The notes: a model not told the origin generated them from the letters alone. DNA of 64,000 nucleotides from Labyrinthula sp. Ha (GCA_015227615.1 JAALGZ010000007.1:1674001-1738000), one strand, 5' to 3'; counted from the first letter of the stretch, positions 48,401-61,100 are shown. Numbers and translations: made by a program.

Positions 48401-49943
48401 CCCGAGAATGTACAAAGACCTCGCCAACCATCCGCAAAAGGAAGAGTACGACAAGGCAATTCAGAAGGAGCTTCAGCACATGCATGCTAGAAATGTTCTT
48501 AGCATCGTGAAGCGCTCAGAAATTAACACAAAGGACGAGGTTGGAAAATTGATTTTTGTTTTGACAAGAAAAAGAAGTGGTCTAGCAAAAGCTCGACTTG
48601 TCTTCAACGGACGTCATCAAAAGTACAAACTTCAAGCAGACTACTCTTCTCCTACTCTACACCTAGACAGCCTTGCAACAGCTCTAACTCTAGCTGCTCA
48701 ACAGCAATTTTCATTCAGAACAGCAGATGTAGAAGCTGCTTTTCTCTACGCACCTCTACCAAAAGATGTTAAACTTTTTGCAGAAATTCCTGAAGGACAT
48801 CCTGACTTCTCACTTAGAAAAGATCACGTCTTACTAATTAAGAGAAACCTCTACGGGTTACGTGAGGCACCACTAATTTGGTGGAATCATTTTTCAAACA
48901 TCATGAAAACATAACTCAAACTTAACCAATCACAGTACGATGAGTGTGTTTTCTTTGGAAAAGACATCTACATTCTTTCTTACGTTGACGATTTACTTTT
49001 ACTGGGTACTCTCGCTAGAATTCAACATTGCACTCAAGCACTCAAGAAACATTTCAAGTTAAAAACTACTGAAATTAACCAAACAGTTGACTTCCTTGGT
49101 TGCGTGATTGAGAGAGATGAGCTTGGAAACTACTACCTTCAACAAGAAAGCTGCTTGCGCAAGACTTTAAACAAATTTCAAACTTTCATCAAAATCTCTA
49201 ACATTCCGATTCAATCTGATTTTGACACACAACCAGTGGAAAAACTTAAAGACAAAGTGCCTTTTCGAGAGTGTTTGGGTAGCTTAGGCTTTTTGAGACA
49301 CACCAGGTTGGACATTTTGTTAGCTCTAAGTAAGATTGCAACTGGATCTACTGAACCATCAGTTAAACACTGGATTGCACTTCAAAGCCTACTAGGCTAC
49401 TTACAACAGAATCAATCTTTCAAAAGAACCTTCAGAATGGAAACAATTACTAAATTTCATCAAATTGTTGCTGTAGTTGACGCCTCTTTTGCAACTAACG
49501 CAATTTCTAGAAGATCAACTTCAGGTAGGTACCTCTACCTTGACAGCACTTTAGTTTCTGCACATGCTTCAAACCAGGCAATCATTGCTACTTCTGCTCC
49601 TAATGCAGAGCTTTACGAAGTCTACAGAGCAACTAAACATCTACTTTACATTCAAGGCTTAGTTACTGAAATGACAAATTCAAACGCAAAGCTCGGCATT
49701 CTTACTGATTCAGCATCAACTGTAAAGACATTACAAAGACCTTTAACACTAAGGTACAAGTTTGCAGCAGTACAGGTAGCATTCATTAAATCTCATCTCA
49801 AAAATTCTAACCTGACTGTTGCCTACATCTCAAGACAGTTCAATTTTTCAGATGCTCTGACTAAACCTTTGGAATTTAAAACATTTAATAAGTTTTGGGA
49901 AGCTGCAACTTCAAAATTTCAATGGAAACATACTTTAATCTAA
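45447..49943 (+). mobile_element. Copia gag-pol coding region
   Basis: Parts in order are: a gag-like N-terminal region, a Cys/His cluster around 46.35-46.46 kb, an aspartic protease (VIDTGSS, about 46.72 kb), an integrase with an HHCC-like zinc region (about 47.1-47.2 kb) and core (about 47.28-47.65 kb), then reverse transcriptase with FRTADVEAAFLYAPL and a YVDDLLLL box, and RNase H (VDASFATN, about 49.47 kb). Integrase before reverse transcriptase marks it as Ty1/copia. It looks nearly whole, with about one break, so it is treated as a very young fossil. Confidence 0.88.
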
Positions 49944-50020
49944 CTTACGACACAAATTAGGTTTTTTTTAATGGTTTTACCTTTTTTTACCTAATCCCCG
50001 TTTACATTTTGCGGGCACGG

Positions 50021-50158
50021 AGTTAGCATTTACAGATTTACAAGTTACAATTGGATATATATTTTGGGTAATTATCAATTAACTACTAAGACACAATACA
50101 TAATACAAGAAATACTTTTAAATACTTACATTTTACACATTTATACTAGATATTCACT
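50021..50158 (+). repeat. Copia 3' LTR (138 bp)
   Basis: It is identical to 45293-45430 and is followed by the target duplication TATCT. It contributes new sequence within 60 bp of the paralogue B start codon. Confidence 0.92.
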
Positions 50159-50216
50159 TATCTCCTTTTAAACTCGTTATCTTACCCAAATCAATCTGAA
50201 GACATATTATCTAAAC

Positions 50217-53200
50217 ATGAAAAGATTTTTATCGGATAATCAGAAAAACCCTTCTTTTCAGTCTATCTTTGAAGAGTGTCTTCCAAAGAAGGGGGGTGAT
50301 TGCTGCTTGCCACTTGAGAACCAAACTTATGAATGGAACGCTGGAATACATTTAGAAACGGTGTTGTGGAAAAAAAGCTGTGCGAAAAGTTTTCTTTTCA
50401 AGGGCTCCAAAAACACCCGGTTTTCCCTTGCTGCAGATTCATCCATAGTTGTTGAAGGCAAGGTAAACAACAACTTAGGCACCATTCGTAAAACAAGGAA
50501 AAAACTGAAAAAAAAGAAAATATTTTTAGATGAAGCGACTATACACTGGATTAAGTTTGAGAATATTCAATTTACTTCTACTGAAGGTATCACTTTGTAT
50601 ATTAGCAAACACTCGGCTGTTGCTTTTAAAAACTGTGGTTTCGAAGGTGTCAGAATCAACACTGAAGGTTTGATAAGGTGTAACGACTGTGCATTTTCTG
50701 TTTCTACGAAGTATTTAATACAAGGCTATTCTTCTGTGTTCTTTGCAGGTTGCACTTTTGAGAAATCACCTCTTGGAGTGAATTTTTGTCCAGTTAAAGA
50801 AACAAACTATTTGTCCGTTATAAGAGATTGTGAGTTTAAGAACTTGAAAGAAGCAGTTTTATTGAAATGTAAAGCTAAGCAGATATGCTCTATTAATCTC
50901 ACGGAATGTGGGTTTGATCTATGCGAAAGTGCTATTAGAAGTATTTCAAGTACTGTGTCGCTGAACCAACTAAGAATCAGTACTTGCGCAGGAATTGGTA
51001 TAGAGTTAATTGACTCTGTCGCAGATTTAACTGGTGTTAAGATTGTCGCAGCAACCTGTGGATTAGAAGTCTCTGGAGATGCGTCAGAAACAAATTTGTC
51101 TCAATCTTTGTTCCGTGAGTGTAACATAGGTGTGAATTTGGTATCGTTGACGCTCCCAACATTGATCAAGGCATCGAAACAAGAGATTAATTTCTCTTCT
51201 AGTCTTGTGTCCTGCTCTTTTGTAAAGTGTCAAACTGGTATTCGTTTAGAAAATCATACTTGTCAAGTTCTTGGATGTACGTTTGTGCTGTCTGAGTTAT
51301 ACTCTATACAACTTTTTTATCCTAACTTCAACTCTGAAAGTTTACCCAAGTATGAGTTTTCATCTTACAAGGCGTTTCCTTTACGCTTGAGTTGTAATAA
51401 TCACATTGAAACCAATGTTGAAGCAGAATTCTATAATAATGAAGATTTATTATGGAAATTGGCTCCAACAAATGATAAACCCTTTCTTGTAAAAAGCAGC
51501 TTTGAACTTGATCTGTACATTGAGAACTTAGCCGAGAGGCTTAGAGCTGCTAATTTTAATACAAACTATTTTTCAGGTACGAGAGATACTGCTCTGATGC
51601 AGATAAACTCAGTTAGAGTGCTGCTGCTACTAAACAAACAAATAGAGACTCTTCTGTTGAAATCAAAAATTCTAAGGTCTGACGTGAAGTTGACATGCTT
51701 TCTTGCTACATTTCCCATTCCGCAGAACAAAAATCAGCCAATTTTATCTCTTGAACAACTCTTCGAACTGTGGAGTGGTTTTTCTTATATACAGCAGTAT
51801 GATGAAGCAATAGACCTGCTCTCAAAACTATACAGAGATCCAAAAAAAAGGTCTGCCCAGCTTTTAACACTATTGAAGCGAATGATAGATGCTCGGATAC
51901 AAAAGTTTATATCTTTCAGACTATCGCAGAAAAAGCTATACCTGTTGAATCATTTGACTGAAGTCAGTCCTTTGAAAACACTAGTATTGCTTGAAGTAGT
52001 TAGAGAACATAAAAATTATTCTGTGTTTTCAAGTGAAAATAATTATGAATACAAGAAACTCGAAATAGATTGTTTAGTAAAGTTAGCCACTGAACAAAAC
52101 GATGAAGAAAATGAAGATAGTATTAATGTAAAATGGATTCAAATAACCGCCGCAAAAGTTCTCCTAGAGAGAAGCGAAGAAGATCTCAAAACAGTTTTGA
52201 ACTTTTTTGACAACAGTAACGATGCTGCTTCACTGCTTTCAAACTTAATTATAGAATTATTGCTTGTGCTTGGACAAGAAACTCGGTTCAAAGAATTTTT
52301 TCTTCGATATAGAGATGCTGGTATAAAAATTAATGACTTAAATGAAAGTATCTTTGAAAAAATAAAGGGTGATATACTAAAAACTATCCAAGAGGGCCTG
52401 GAATTTTGTGTTCCAGAAAGCGTGAGAGAGGAGGTTGGGCTAGGTGATCCCATTCCCCTGCTATTAAGCTATGTTTTAAGTTGCTCCAAAGGTATAACTG
52501 TCGAAGAACTCTTACAAACAATTTCTCAACATGTGCCCGCTTCTGTGAATAAAGTTGATATTGTCTTGGGTATAGCTTATGAACTTCTTTGTTCTAATCA
52601 GCCAGAAATTGGAGCAGAGATAACTTTTAATACCGGAACCTGCTCCCAATGTGGAATCTTTATGCAGCCCGAGGAACATATATTCCCTTGTACGACAAAA
52701 GAACATATATTTTGCTTTGTATGTCTTAAGGAAAACTTTACAGGAAAATGTCCAGGAGGCTGTAGTATGTACTTAAGAAGATCTGATATGTATAGAGCTG
52801 GAGTATCACAAAGTGAAATTTCAAAGATACAGGGAGATTTTGTATCACGTGCTCTAAATACGTTCATCCAGTCTTTAGAAGGCAAATGGCACGCCTGCTC
52901 TGTCGATAAATGCTATGGAGGTTCTTCTATTCCTTTTGGTAAATCTCTTTTTTGTTGCTGCATATGTGACACAATATCCTTTATTTCAAAAGATAACAGC
53001 TTTTTGACCGGACTGCAACAGTTCTCCGAGGATAGGTCATTAATCATAATTTTGTTTAATCTCTATCAGAAAGCGGTTCAACAGAGTAGGTTTCATGAAC
53101 ATTTCTTCCCATACTCTATAGGCAAACAGATCTTCGATCCAACCAAAGCAGGTGACAAAATCAGGCTTAAAACACTAGCTCAAAAATTTCCCAAAACTGA

Positions 53201-53732
53201 GACAGAATTGGAAAGCATCGAAGAGCCACTAGTAGCTCTGTTGTGTGAATACGTATTATTTTCTAACCCTACAAGAATTCGAAGACTATCTAAGGAACAG
53301 TTCCCTGACTTCTTACAGGTATTTTTGGAAGTACCGCTAATTCTAAAAATAGGAAACGTTGAAGTACTTCAGACTCAAAGCAATCAAGAAAAGGAATTAA
53401 CCTTTCAAAGATTGAAAAAGAGACATGGGTCTTACTGGGCATATCATGGCAGTGTAATAGAGAACTGGCATAGTATAATCCGGACCGGCCTTAGGGTCTA
53501 TTCTGTCTCAAAATATATGACCACAGGGGCTAGACTTGGTAGAGGGATTTATCATTCTGAAAGCCCTCGTTTTGCCATGAAATACTCAAGAAATGGAATG
53601 GAAAGTAAGGGGGCTCTCGGAGTTATTGAGATTGTCAAGAATAATATTCGAGAGTATAAATCAATTTTAGTCGCGGACAATGAGGATCTAGTTCAGCTCC
53701 GATATGTCATAGTGTTTAACTATTTGAGATGA
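50217..53732 (+). CDS. Beta-helix / RING-IBR-like / PARP-type mono-ADP-ribosyltransferase, paralogue B
   Basis: This is one exon of 1171 residues starting 58 bp after the copia 3' LTR. It matches paralogue A along its whole length. The beta-helix repeats (FKNCGFEGV, RCNDCAF, FAGCTFE, IRDCEF) span about 90-385. A helical middle follows, then the zinc region CSQC (about 807) through CPGGC and a second cluster HACSVDKC...CCCICD (about 893-920), and a PARP domain at about 1060-1171. The catalytic His is in YHGSVIENWHSIIRTGL (about 1075) and the Tyr in GRGIYHSE (about 1110). The third triad position appears to be Ile (SILVAD), not Glu, so polymer synthesis is not expected. Mono-ADP-ribosyl transfer, or loss of activity, is possible. 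Differences from A are concentrated in the N-terminal 60 residues and the beta-helix, fitting divergent target recognition. The role is inferred, not known. Confidence 0.82.
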   Translation: MKRFLSDNQKNPSFQSIFEECLPKKGGDCCLPLENQTYEWNAGIHLETVLWKKSCAKSFLFKGSKNTRFSLAADSSIVVEGKVNNNLGTIRKTRKKLKKKKIFLDEATIHWIKFENIQFTSTEGITLYISKHSAVAFKNCGFEGVRINTEGLIRCNDCAFSVSTKYLIQGYSSVFFAGCTFEKSPLGVNFCPVKETNYLSVIRDCEFKNLKEAVLLKCKAKQICSINLTECGFDLCESAIRSISSTVSLNQLRISTCAGIGIELIDSVADLTGVKIVAATCGLEVSGDASETNLSQSLFRECNIGVNLVSLTLPTLIKASKQEINFSSSLVSCSFVKCQTGIRLENHTCQVLGCTFVLSELYSIQLFYPNFNSESLPKYEFSSYKAFPLRLSCNNHIETNVEAEFYNNEDLLWKLAPTNDKPFLVKSSFELDLYIENLAERLRAANFNTNYFSGTRDTALMQINSVRVLLLLNKQIETLLLKSKILRSDVKLTCFLATFPIPQNKNQPILSLEQLFELWSGFSYIQQYDEAIDLLSKLYRDPKKRSAQLLTLLKRMIDARIQKFISFRLSQKKLYLLNHLTEVSPLKTLVLLEVVREHKNYSVFSSENNYEYKKLEIDCLVKLATEQNDEENEDSINVKWIQITAAKVLLERSEEDLKTVLNFFDNSNDAASLLSNLIIELLLVLGQETRFKEFFLRYRDAGIKINDLNESIFEKIKGDILKTIQEGLEFCVPESVREEVGLGDPIPLLLSYVLSCSKGITVEELLQTISQHVPASVNKVDIVLGIAYELLCSNQPEIGAEITFNTGTCSQCGIFMQPEEHIFPCTTKEHIFCFVCLKENFTGKCPGGCSMYLRRSDMYRAGVSQSEISKIQGDFVSRALNTFIQSLEGKWHACSVDKCYGGSSIPFGKSLFCCCICDTISFISKDNSFLTGLQQFSEDRSLIIILFNLYQKAVQQSRFHEHFFPYSIGKQIFDPTKAGDKIRLKTLAQKFPKTETELESIEEPLVALLCEYVLFSNPTRIRRLSKEQFPDFLQVFLEVPLILKIGNVEVLQTQSNQEKELTFQRLKKRHGSYWAYHGSVIENWHSIIRTGLRVYSVSKYMTTGARLGRGIYHSESPRFAMKYSRNGMESKGALGVIEIVKNNIREYKSILVADNEDLVQLRYVIVFNYLR

Positions 53733-55653
53733 GCATTTTCTCTGTTTTTAGTTCTACGAAAAGATTACAGCATGGTCTTGTTTATTATGGATGAAAACAT
53801 AACTGGCGGAAATGAAGGGCTATTTGAAAACACATTTATTTAGCTTTGTTTACCTTTTTTGGGTTCATGAAGGGTAAAACTTTTTTGTAACAATCTACTC
53901 TTACATATAGACTCTTTGTATTGTGATTAACTTTAACTCCCAGGTACTCCAAGGTAGTTTTTCTATATTCTACCAAATAGTCTTATATAAGAATGAGTGT
54001 GAAAATTGATGACATTGCTAGAGAGAAACTTCCGAACATATCTCCAGCACAATGGGATGTTACAGATGAAATACCAGCTGTAAGTAGTAGATGCTTTGAT
54101 TGGAGGCATCGCTTGTCTTTAATTTCGATGAGATTTATTTGGAGCGCCAGCAGACTTAAATTCCAGTTCTGAATTGTTCATCAAAGAAATTGGGCAAATA
54201 ATATACCAGCTGCCTAAGATACCATTATTTTCCCTGCTCCTTTATTTTAACTTTCTTATTCAAAAATCAAACACTAGCTATATTTTTTTTTTATAGTAAA
54301 TTGACTGACTTTGTCTCAGCAAGGTCAAATTTATATAAGCTTTCCACATCTCTTAGAATACCTTATTCTCTAGTAACATGGGATCAAAGCTCGTTGTCAT
54401 GTAAACCTGTCAAGGAATCTTTTCAATGGTTGAAATAGGACTTCCACAAAACGAAATCATTCTAAATGTTCTCTAAGTTTGCTCATGTAGCGAAAATCAA
54501 ACTAGTTTTCAGATTTCCACCATTTAACTTCCACACGATAATTCGGTTTTCTTCAATCTGATAATTCGATACTTATCTAATGACTATTTGCAGTTTGAAT
54601 ATCTGTTGACATAATTTTATACTTTCACCTAATAGTCTTATCTCAATAACTAGCCAAGGTATCCAAATAGCTAACTAAATACCAGTACTCAAAATACTAC
54701 ATATTGTACTATATTAATGCTTAACACAACGTGTAGAACATGAAGTAAAGAGGCTTCAACTCTTTATAACAGAAAATAACACTAACCCTCTGATCAAGTA
54801 GATGAAGGTCTAGAAAACAGTTTTGCTTTGGGTTCTTAATGAGAAACATAGTCAGTTTCAGAGCAGGCATTGTCATACCCGTTTTCTTTTACTTTTCTAC
54901 TCTTAAGGCAGCCCTCTGTGATTAAATAGAAAAGTACACAGCCTTTAATTCTATTAACTAGGTGACATGTTGTTATCCGATGTACAGGTAAAATATTCAC
55001 CTATCTATTCCAAATAGCTCTTAGAAAACTAAAACAACGAAGTCAATTTCTGATGAAGATTGTGTTTATCCGAAATTACAATTGAGGTTTATGCAGTCAC
55101 TAAATAAGTTTCCATATTTCTTATTGCTGAGATCTCATACTTGTGTACGTTTGATTAGTAACGTCTCAGATAACTTGGGTTATTTAACTAACTTCGTATA
55201 ACATATATAGTATTTGAACTATTGTCAACAGTATGGTTACCTGTGTAAGTTAATTGCAGTCCTATAGAATAATTGTAAGTAGAATAAATATCACATATGC
55301 ATTTTGGGAGATCTAGAGTAGAGTTAATAGATAATAACAACATTTTGAAAACTTCATAGATTCTCGTCTAAGACACAGTTTTCGGTAAGTGCAAAAACCC
55401 CTGAGTGTTAACAACGCCTTGTGAGTTTATTGCATTGATACTTAGCATAGTATCGGAGTTTGTGGCTTGAAGAGAGCCCTTACAAAGTCTGTGGATAGAT
55501 CCCTTAGCAATAAGAGCGATCTAGTTGTATCCAATAGTTACTTCGGATACGAAAAGACATAGAACGTAGTCGTTCTATTGTGGTAGCATGTTCTCATACG
55601 TCTGAACGCTCGAGGGTTTTCCGAGTGTACAAATTGTTATAACAATTTCTCAG
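53733..55653. other. Intergenic region and unresolved left end of the Ty3/gypsy element
   Basis: No gene is clearly supported. A small frame begins with ATG at 53993 (MSVKIDDIAREKLPNISPAQ...) and closes at about 54172. It may be a tiny gene or a first exon, but no downstream exon with the usual short-intron ends was found. From about 55440 the base composition rises toward that of the Ty3/gypsy element, so its 5' LTR or leader probably lies in the last several hundred bases. The LTR cannot be delimited because the 3' copy is outside the window. Confidence 0.45.
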
Positions 55654-58050
55654 ATGGCGGGGAAGAAAAGTGATAAGGGCGCAGCGAAGCCACCTCGCAG
55701 ATCAGCGAGGCAAGCTGCCGCCGCGCAGACTCCCGCGAGGGAGGTCGTTGGAGGTAACGTTTCCAGTTCTCAAGAACGGGTTACTTCGGGTGTATCGGAC
55801 CGTGAGGTCACGATCGTAGATCCGGTAACGGGAGCGCAAACGCAATCTCGGATAACTGCCGGAGCCGAGCCCAGTGCCGCATCTCAAGGAGCTGGTTCGG
55901 TCCCAGTGAGTATTCATCAAGCTACTCAAGCGACATCTGTGTCAGCACATAGCGCTCCTGTAGGAGTAAGAGCTGCGGAATCAGCTGAAACAAATATAGA
56001 AACCGTTCCAGCGGCTGATAATACTGGATCAGCAGTACAAGAAGTACAGACTACTCCGCTGCCTGCTGGCTCACAAGCTAGAGCTGGGGGCAATACCACT
56101 GTGACTCGTCATGGTGTGTCTGGGGTGACGAGCAGCGATGCTACGTCAGCGGCCATTCCTGCCCGCCCCGCGGCAAGTACTGTTCCTACAACTGGTGGCA
56201 GAAGTTCTAGACCTGTTGAGCGGGTTGGGGCTTCAACTCAGAGTAACGTCTCTGGGGCTACTGCAGCAAGGGGACGTGATGCTGGAGTACCTCTGGGATC
56301 CTCCCAAGTGCCGGTATCTGTCACTTCTACCCCTCCGTATTCTATGAATGCACCTTCTGCTCAATTGATGAATCCTCCGGACACGCAAGCCCATGTGGTG
56401 GAAAATCAGGTAGATACAAACGTTGGGTATGGAGAGAGGGATGCTGAAGCATACCAACCAATGGAGACTGAATCTGTTAGATCCTTAGAGGTCGTAGATT
56501 TCGAGGAATCCGAGGTTGAAGGTTCTGTTGGTCCTGACAGGGATGGGAATCGTATTCCGAGAGCGAATCAAGGAATACGAACTGGTAGAGGCGCATCACG
56601 TCGAAGTGCGCGAGCCTCGATGAACCTAACCACCCTGGCCAGAGACAATGGTTCGGATAGATGGTATGATGCCGTTGTCAATGCCATTGACCGCGCAAAC
56701 ATCAGTACGAACCATAGGAGCATGGAGAGGCAGCCTCTTAGTATTCGTGAGAGAAGGCACTTTGAAAATATGACGGAAAATTGGTTGTCGCTTAACCCTG
56801 AGCAACAAGCAATAGAGTACGCCGCAGAAGTCGCCATAAATGCTAGAGCTTCTCGCAACGAAAGGTTGGCTAGACATGCTCTCTTGAAACAGAAGACAGG
56901 GGGAAGGGAACCATATACGTTGGACCCGGTACCCAAGGTCTGTTTGTCTACGGATGACCCACAACATCGAGGAATACTTGATGGAATGGATATGTCTATC
57001 TTCGACAACTGGCCGGTCATGAGCGACGCGATGGATAAAGCTTATCCTATTATTAAAATGAATTATGTTAATTCACAGGATAGTGCGGAGTTCATGGCCA
57101 TAATGAGTGACTCGATGTATAAGTTGAATGAGAAGTTTAAGGACTTGGCTAGAACAACGGATGTGTTGTTTCCGGAGAATAAAACCTTGAGGACATTAGT
57201 TATGAAATTGTCTTCAAGCTCTACAGGCAATACGTCTAATAGTAGGCCAAGGTATCCTAAACCCCAACTGTTGACGGCGGAGACTATGTCCATAGAGACC
57301 ATCAATCAGTTCCTTCATGTTTCGGAAGCGGCTGAAAAGATGGATCCTATGTTTAAGCCTGAACTTTACGTGGATAGGAACCTTTTGGATGACCTGTGTC
57401 CAACTGGAGAGTTTACTCAGATCCTAATGGTATTAAGGGAGCGTAGAGATAGGCTACTTGCTGAAACTACGGATATACCGATGAGTGCTCTGGAGAAGTT
57501 GAAGTGGCCTAACAGTGGCACTTCGTTACAAAACTTCACAAAGTTTTTCCAGAGTATTCGAAAGGTCATCAAAGAGCAATACGTTATGCGTATTGATAAC
57601 CATGAAAAGGCTAATCTCTTTGAGATGATCGTGAAGAAATGCCCTAAGGAGATGCAGATGACTAGGGAAATCATAGCTAATAAGATTTCGGCGAATGTGA
57701 ATCCTTTGTCTACGCTACATGCTCTCCAGAGAGCCCTTGAAGCTCAGCGACAAGCGGCCATTGATAGGGGCGAGAAGGCACAATATGGGCCTGATTATTT
57801 GCCGACAAGTGCGAACGCGTTGGCTGTGGGGAGCGGACCCCCTGAAACTAAATCGCAAAGGCGCAAGAAAAGGAAAGCACTTGCTATGCAAAGGCAGGCG
57901 CAGCTAATGCAGGGACAGGGGAATACTAACTATATGGCAACGATCCAGTGCTATCGCTGTAAAGAGTATGGCCATTATTCCCGGAACTGTCCTAGGTTGG
58001 CTGATGTACCTCGCAAGAGAGCAAGTTTGCTAAACCAAAAACCCAGGGTG
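55654..58050 (+). mobile_element. Chromovirus gag region
   Basis: The N-terminal third (about 280 residues) is low-complexity, rich in Ala, Ser, Thr, Val and Gly. The next part (from about 56.6 kb) looks like a helical capsid domain. A zinc knuckle CYRCKEYGHYSRNC (CX2CX4HX4C) lies at about 57.95 kb, preceded by a basic stretch (KSQRRKKRKA). The gag is unusually long owing to the disordered N-terminal part. Confidence 0.8.
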
Positions 58051-58179
58051 AAACGGGAAGTCCTTAGTGACGACTCGAGTGAGGTGCAATACATCGCCAC
58101 CAAGAAACCGCCTATGGTTAGGACTTTCATTGCTAAGTCGGTGAGTCCTAGACCCTGTGAAGGCATGCAGGTGTTCAAC

Positions 58180-61100
58180 CATGAGTTCAAGAAAATCAAA
58201 GACGCGATGATGGACTCAGGGGCGGATGCCGTAGTAGCATCTTATGGCAAACACGTGAGGTTTTGCAAAGATGTGAAGCACGCCGAGGGACAGGTGACCT
58301 CTGCCAACGGGACGATCAGTCCTGTTGTCAAGGTTGGACGTATCGACCTCAACGTCTTTAAAAATGGTAAACTGAGGCGGAAGGTGCATGGGCAGCGTGT
58401 GCTATTAGTGGCCGGGAATTGGGATTATTTCCTAATCGGAAAGCTCGCACTAAGAATGATGCACTTGTTACCCGAGCAAAATATGGAGCTCGGGTAGGAA
58501 AGCGGCAGCCAGGTTATCCACCTGGTGGGCCAAGTAAATTCGGGATCTAGTTTTCTATGTTATAAATATATAAATAATGTAAATTGGTTAAGTAGAAAAC
58601 TAGGGTCTTCGGTTTGGCCCAACGTAGTTATGTTAATTGTGGATGTAATTAAAGTTAACAGTGCATTTCAATATATGAGTTTTCACCAATACGAGTTATT
58701 GGAGTACATCCGCGTTTTACGTTGGGGCAGGGGTGGATCGTCCTTAAAGATCCGTAGATATTACCTTTTTGGTAAGAATATTGACCAGAGTAAGGTCGTT
58801 AGACAAAAGCAGAAAAATGTTCTGCTTGTGAAAGGTGTTCTACCTGAGGAACTTGATCGGGTGATACAGATGCTTTCGCTTCTGCAGGGCGGAAGTGTCA
58901 ACGTATTTCCCAAGATCAAGGTTCGAGAGGATGGACAACTTTTTCGTGGAGAGCAAAAGACCATGGTTGTGGTGGGTCAGCTGATCACTGACGAACAACA
59001 TAGTCTTATCAACAACCTGCGAAGGGACGCCTTAGCGGGTGATAGCAGGTGGCTATCGTCCTACCACGAGCATGTGGTGGTAGGGGACTCCTTCGCACAC
59101 TACCTTGCTGAGGTCAGGCAGGCAGTGGAAGCCCAGAGAGTGGGGCTGACGAAGGTGGAAGTCCCCGGGATGTTGTGGGTACGCAACACCGAGACTAGTG
59201 TTGACTTAGTTGAGAGAATAAACACTGGTGATACCTCCGGTATCGACTTTGGAGAGGTCATCCGACTGAAAAGGCATGTAGAAGACATCGCCGATGATGA
59301 CTTGGGTGATATATTATTACCTGACGTGGATGAAGAAGTTGACCCAGTCTCTGAGGAGATAGAGATAAGGGAGGCTATATCATCTATGATCTCTAAGGCA
59401 ACGGATGCCTCGATGGAGATGAGGAAGAAGTTAAAAGCTTTATGCTTGGAGTACTGGGATGTGTTCGCAACGGACCATTCGCAGACCCGCATAAGTAAGC
59501 TGGAGCCTATGCCCGTGTTCCCGTTGGAGAATTACGAGTTCAAGTACCCCAGAGCTAGGCCGACATCTGCTGAAAAGAGCAGATTCATAAAGGAAAAAAT
59601 TATGAGTATGGAGAAAAGGAAGCTCTTGAAACTAGTGCCGGCTGCGGAATTTGGTTCCGTGGTCTTTGCCGTTCCTAAGAAAGGAAACAAACTTAGGATG
59701 GTAGTTGATTTAGTCGACGTGAATAAAATTTTGCGTCGCGATGTTAATCAGCTACCCTTTTTGGAAAAGAGTTTCGAAAATCTCGCTCAGAGCAAGTTTT
59801 ATGCTTCGTTCGATGTGGTGTCTGGATTTGACCAACTCGGCACTACCGAAGAAGCGAAGAAGTATTTCAATATAGTGTCCGAACATGGGACCTAACAGTT
59901 GAACTTCGCACCCATGGGATACCACTCGACCCCCGTGTTCTTCCACCAGCAGATGGTGAAGCATATGGTGGACAGAGAAGTCGAGGGTAGACATGGTCAT
60001 GGCATCATCCAATGGATTGATGACAGTCTGATCTACGCAGACAACTTTGATAATTTCATTAAAGTATTGAAGAGATTCTTTGAAAACCTTAGGAAGGTTA
60101 AGGTAAGGATCAGCCCTCAGAAATCTACCATATTCTCGACCAGGATCAGTTATTGCGGAAGAGAGGTAGAAGGGGAAAAATGGAACTTTAACAAGGAGTA
60201 TTATGAGAAAATACTCGAAGTTCCGAGGCCGGAGTTTGTATATCAACTCGCGGCGATACTTCACCTTGCGCAATGGCTATCACTGGCCATACCGAAGCTC
60301 GGGGAGCTTAGGGGTAAGGTTATGGCTAAGTACCCAGAAATGAAAGGGAAAAAGTCTGACCTGAAACGCAAGAACGAACGTGTCGAGTGGTCGGACGAAT
60401 TGTCTGACGACTTCAAGGAGTTCAAAAGGATCTTGTCTATAGCGGCGAAACAGAAGCTGCAGACTTATGATCGTAACCAGGATTTGTTACTGGTGACAGA
60501 TGCCAGCAAGGAATACCATAGCGCTATAGTATTTCAAGCTAGGTCATCTGAGAGGAGTAAGTCATTGTTGAAGAAGACAGTGTTTCCTATGATGTTTTTC
60601 TCTGGCAAGTTTGCCGAGGATCAACAGAGGTGGGGTATCGTTCATAAGGAACTTTACCCGATTGTGAAGACGTTCAGTCGTCTTTCGTATTTATTAATAT
60701 ATCATCCAACGCCAATACAGGTGTACACGGATCATATGAACCTCAGAGCCATAATTAAGGGTGGATCCAAGATTAACCATGGACACCTTAATAGGCTACA
60801 AAGGTGGGTGCTGACTTTGCAGCAGGCTCAGGTTGAACTTTACCACGTGGATGGTGAAAGTAACATCTTCGCCGATTTGCTGTCAAGGTGGGCAGCCCGG
60901 GTCGAAGGGAAAGACCGAAAGATTAGAGCCGCTAGGGCTTTGGTTAGGGATCCACCTCCGGAATCCTTGGACACAGGGGAACGTAACTTCTACAGAAGGA
61001 TGGTCGTATCACCGACCGACCAAGAGCTTGAACAGCTAAAGGAGATGGTCCCTGGAGTACCCGAGGATATCAAGGTTAGGTCGATGCTTGACCAGGATAG

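Larger units (their letters stand above)
45293..50158 (+). mobile_element. Ty1/copia LTR retrotransposon, young copy
   Basis: The element is 4866 bp, with 138-bp LTRs identical by eye at both ends and a perfect 5-bp target duplication TATCT (45288-45292 and 50159-50163). The internal region carries the copia order gag, protease, integrase, reverse transcriptase, RNase H. Identical LTRs mean a very recent insertion. The coding region looks almost whole, with about one interruption. It sits 58 bp before the start of PARP paralogue B, in the same orientation. Confidence 0.92.
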
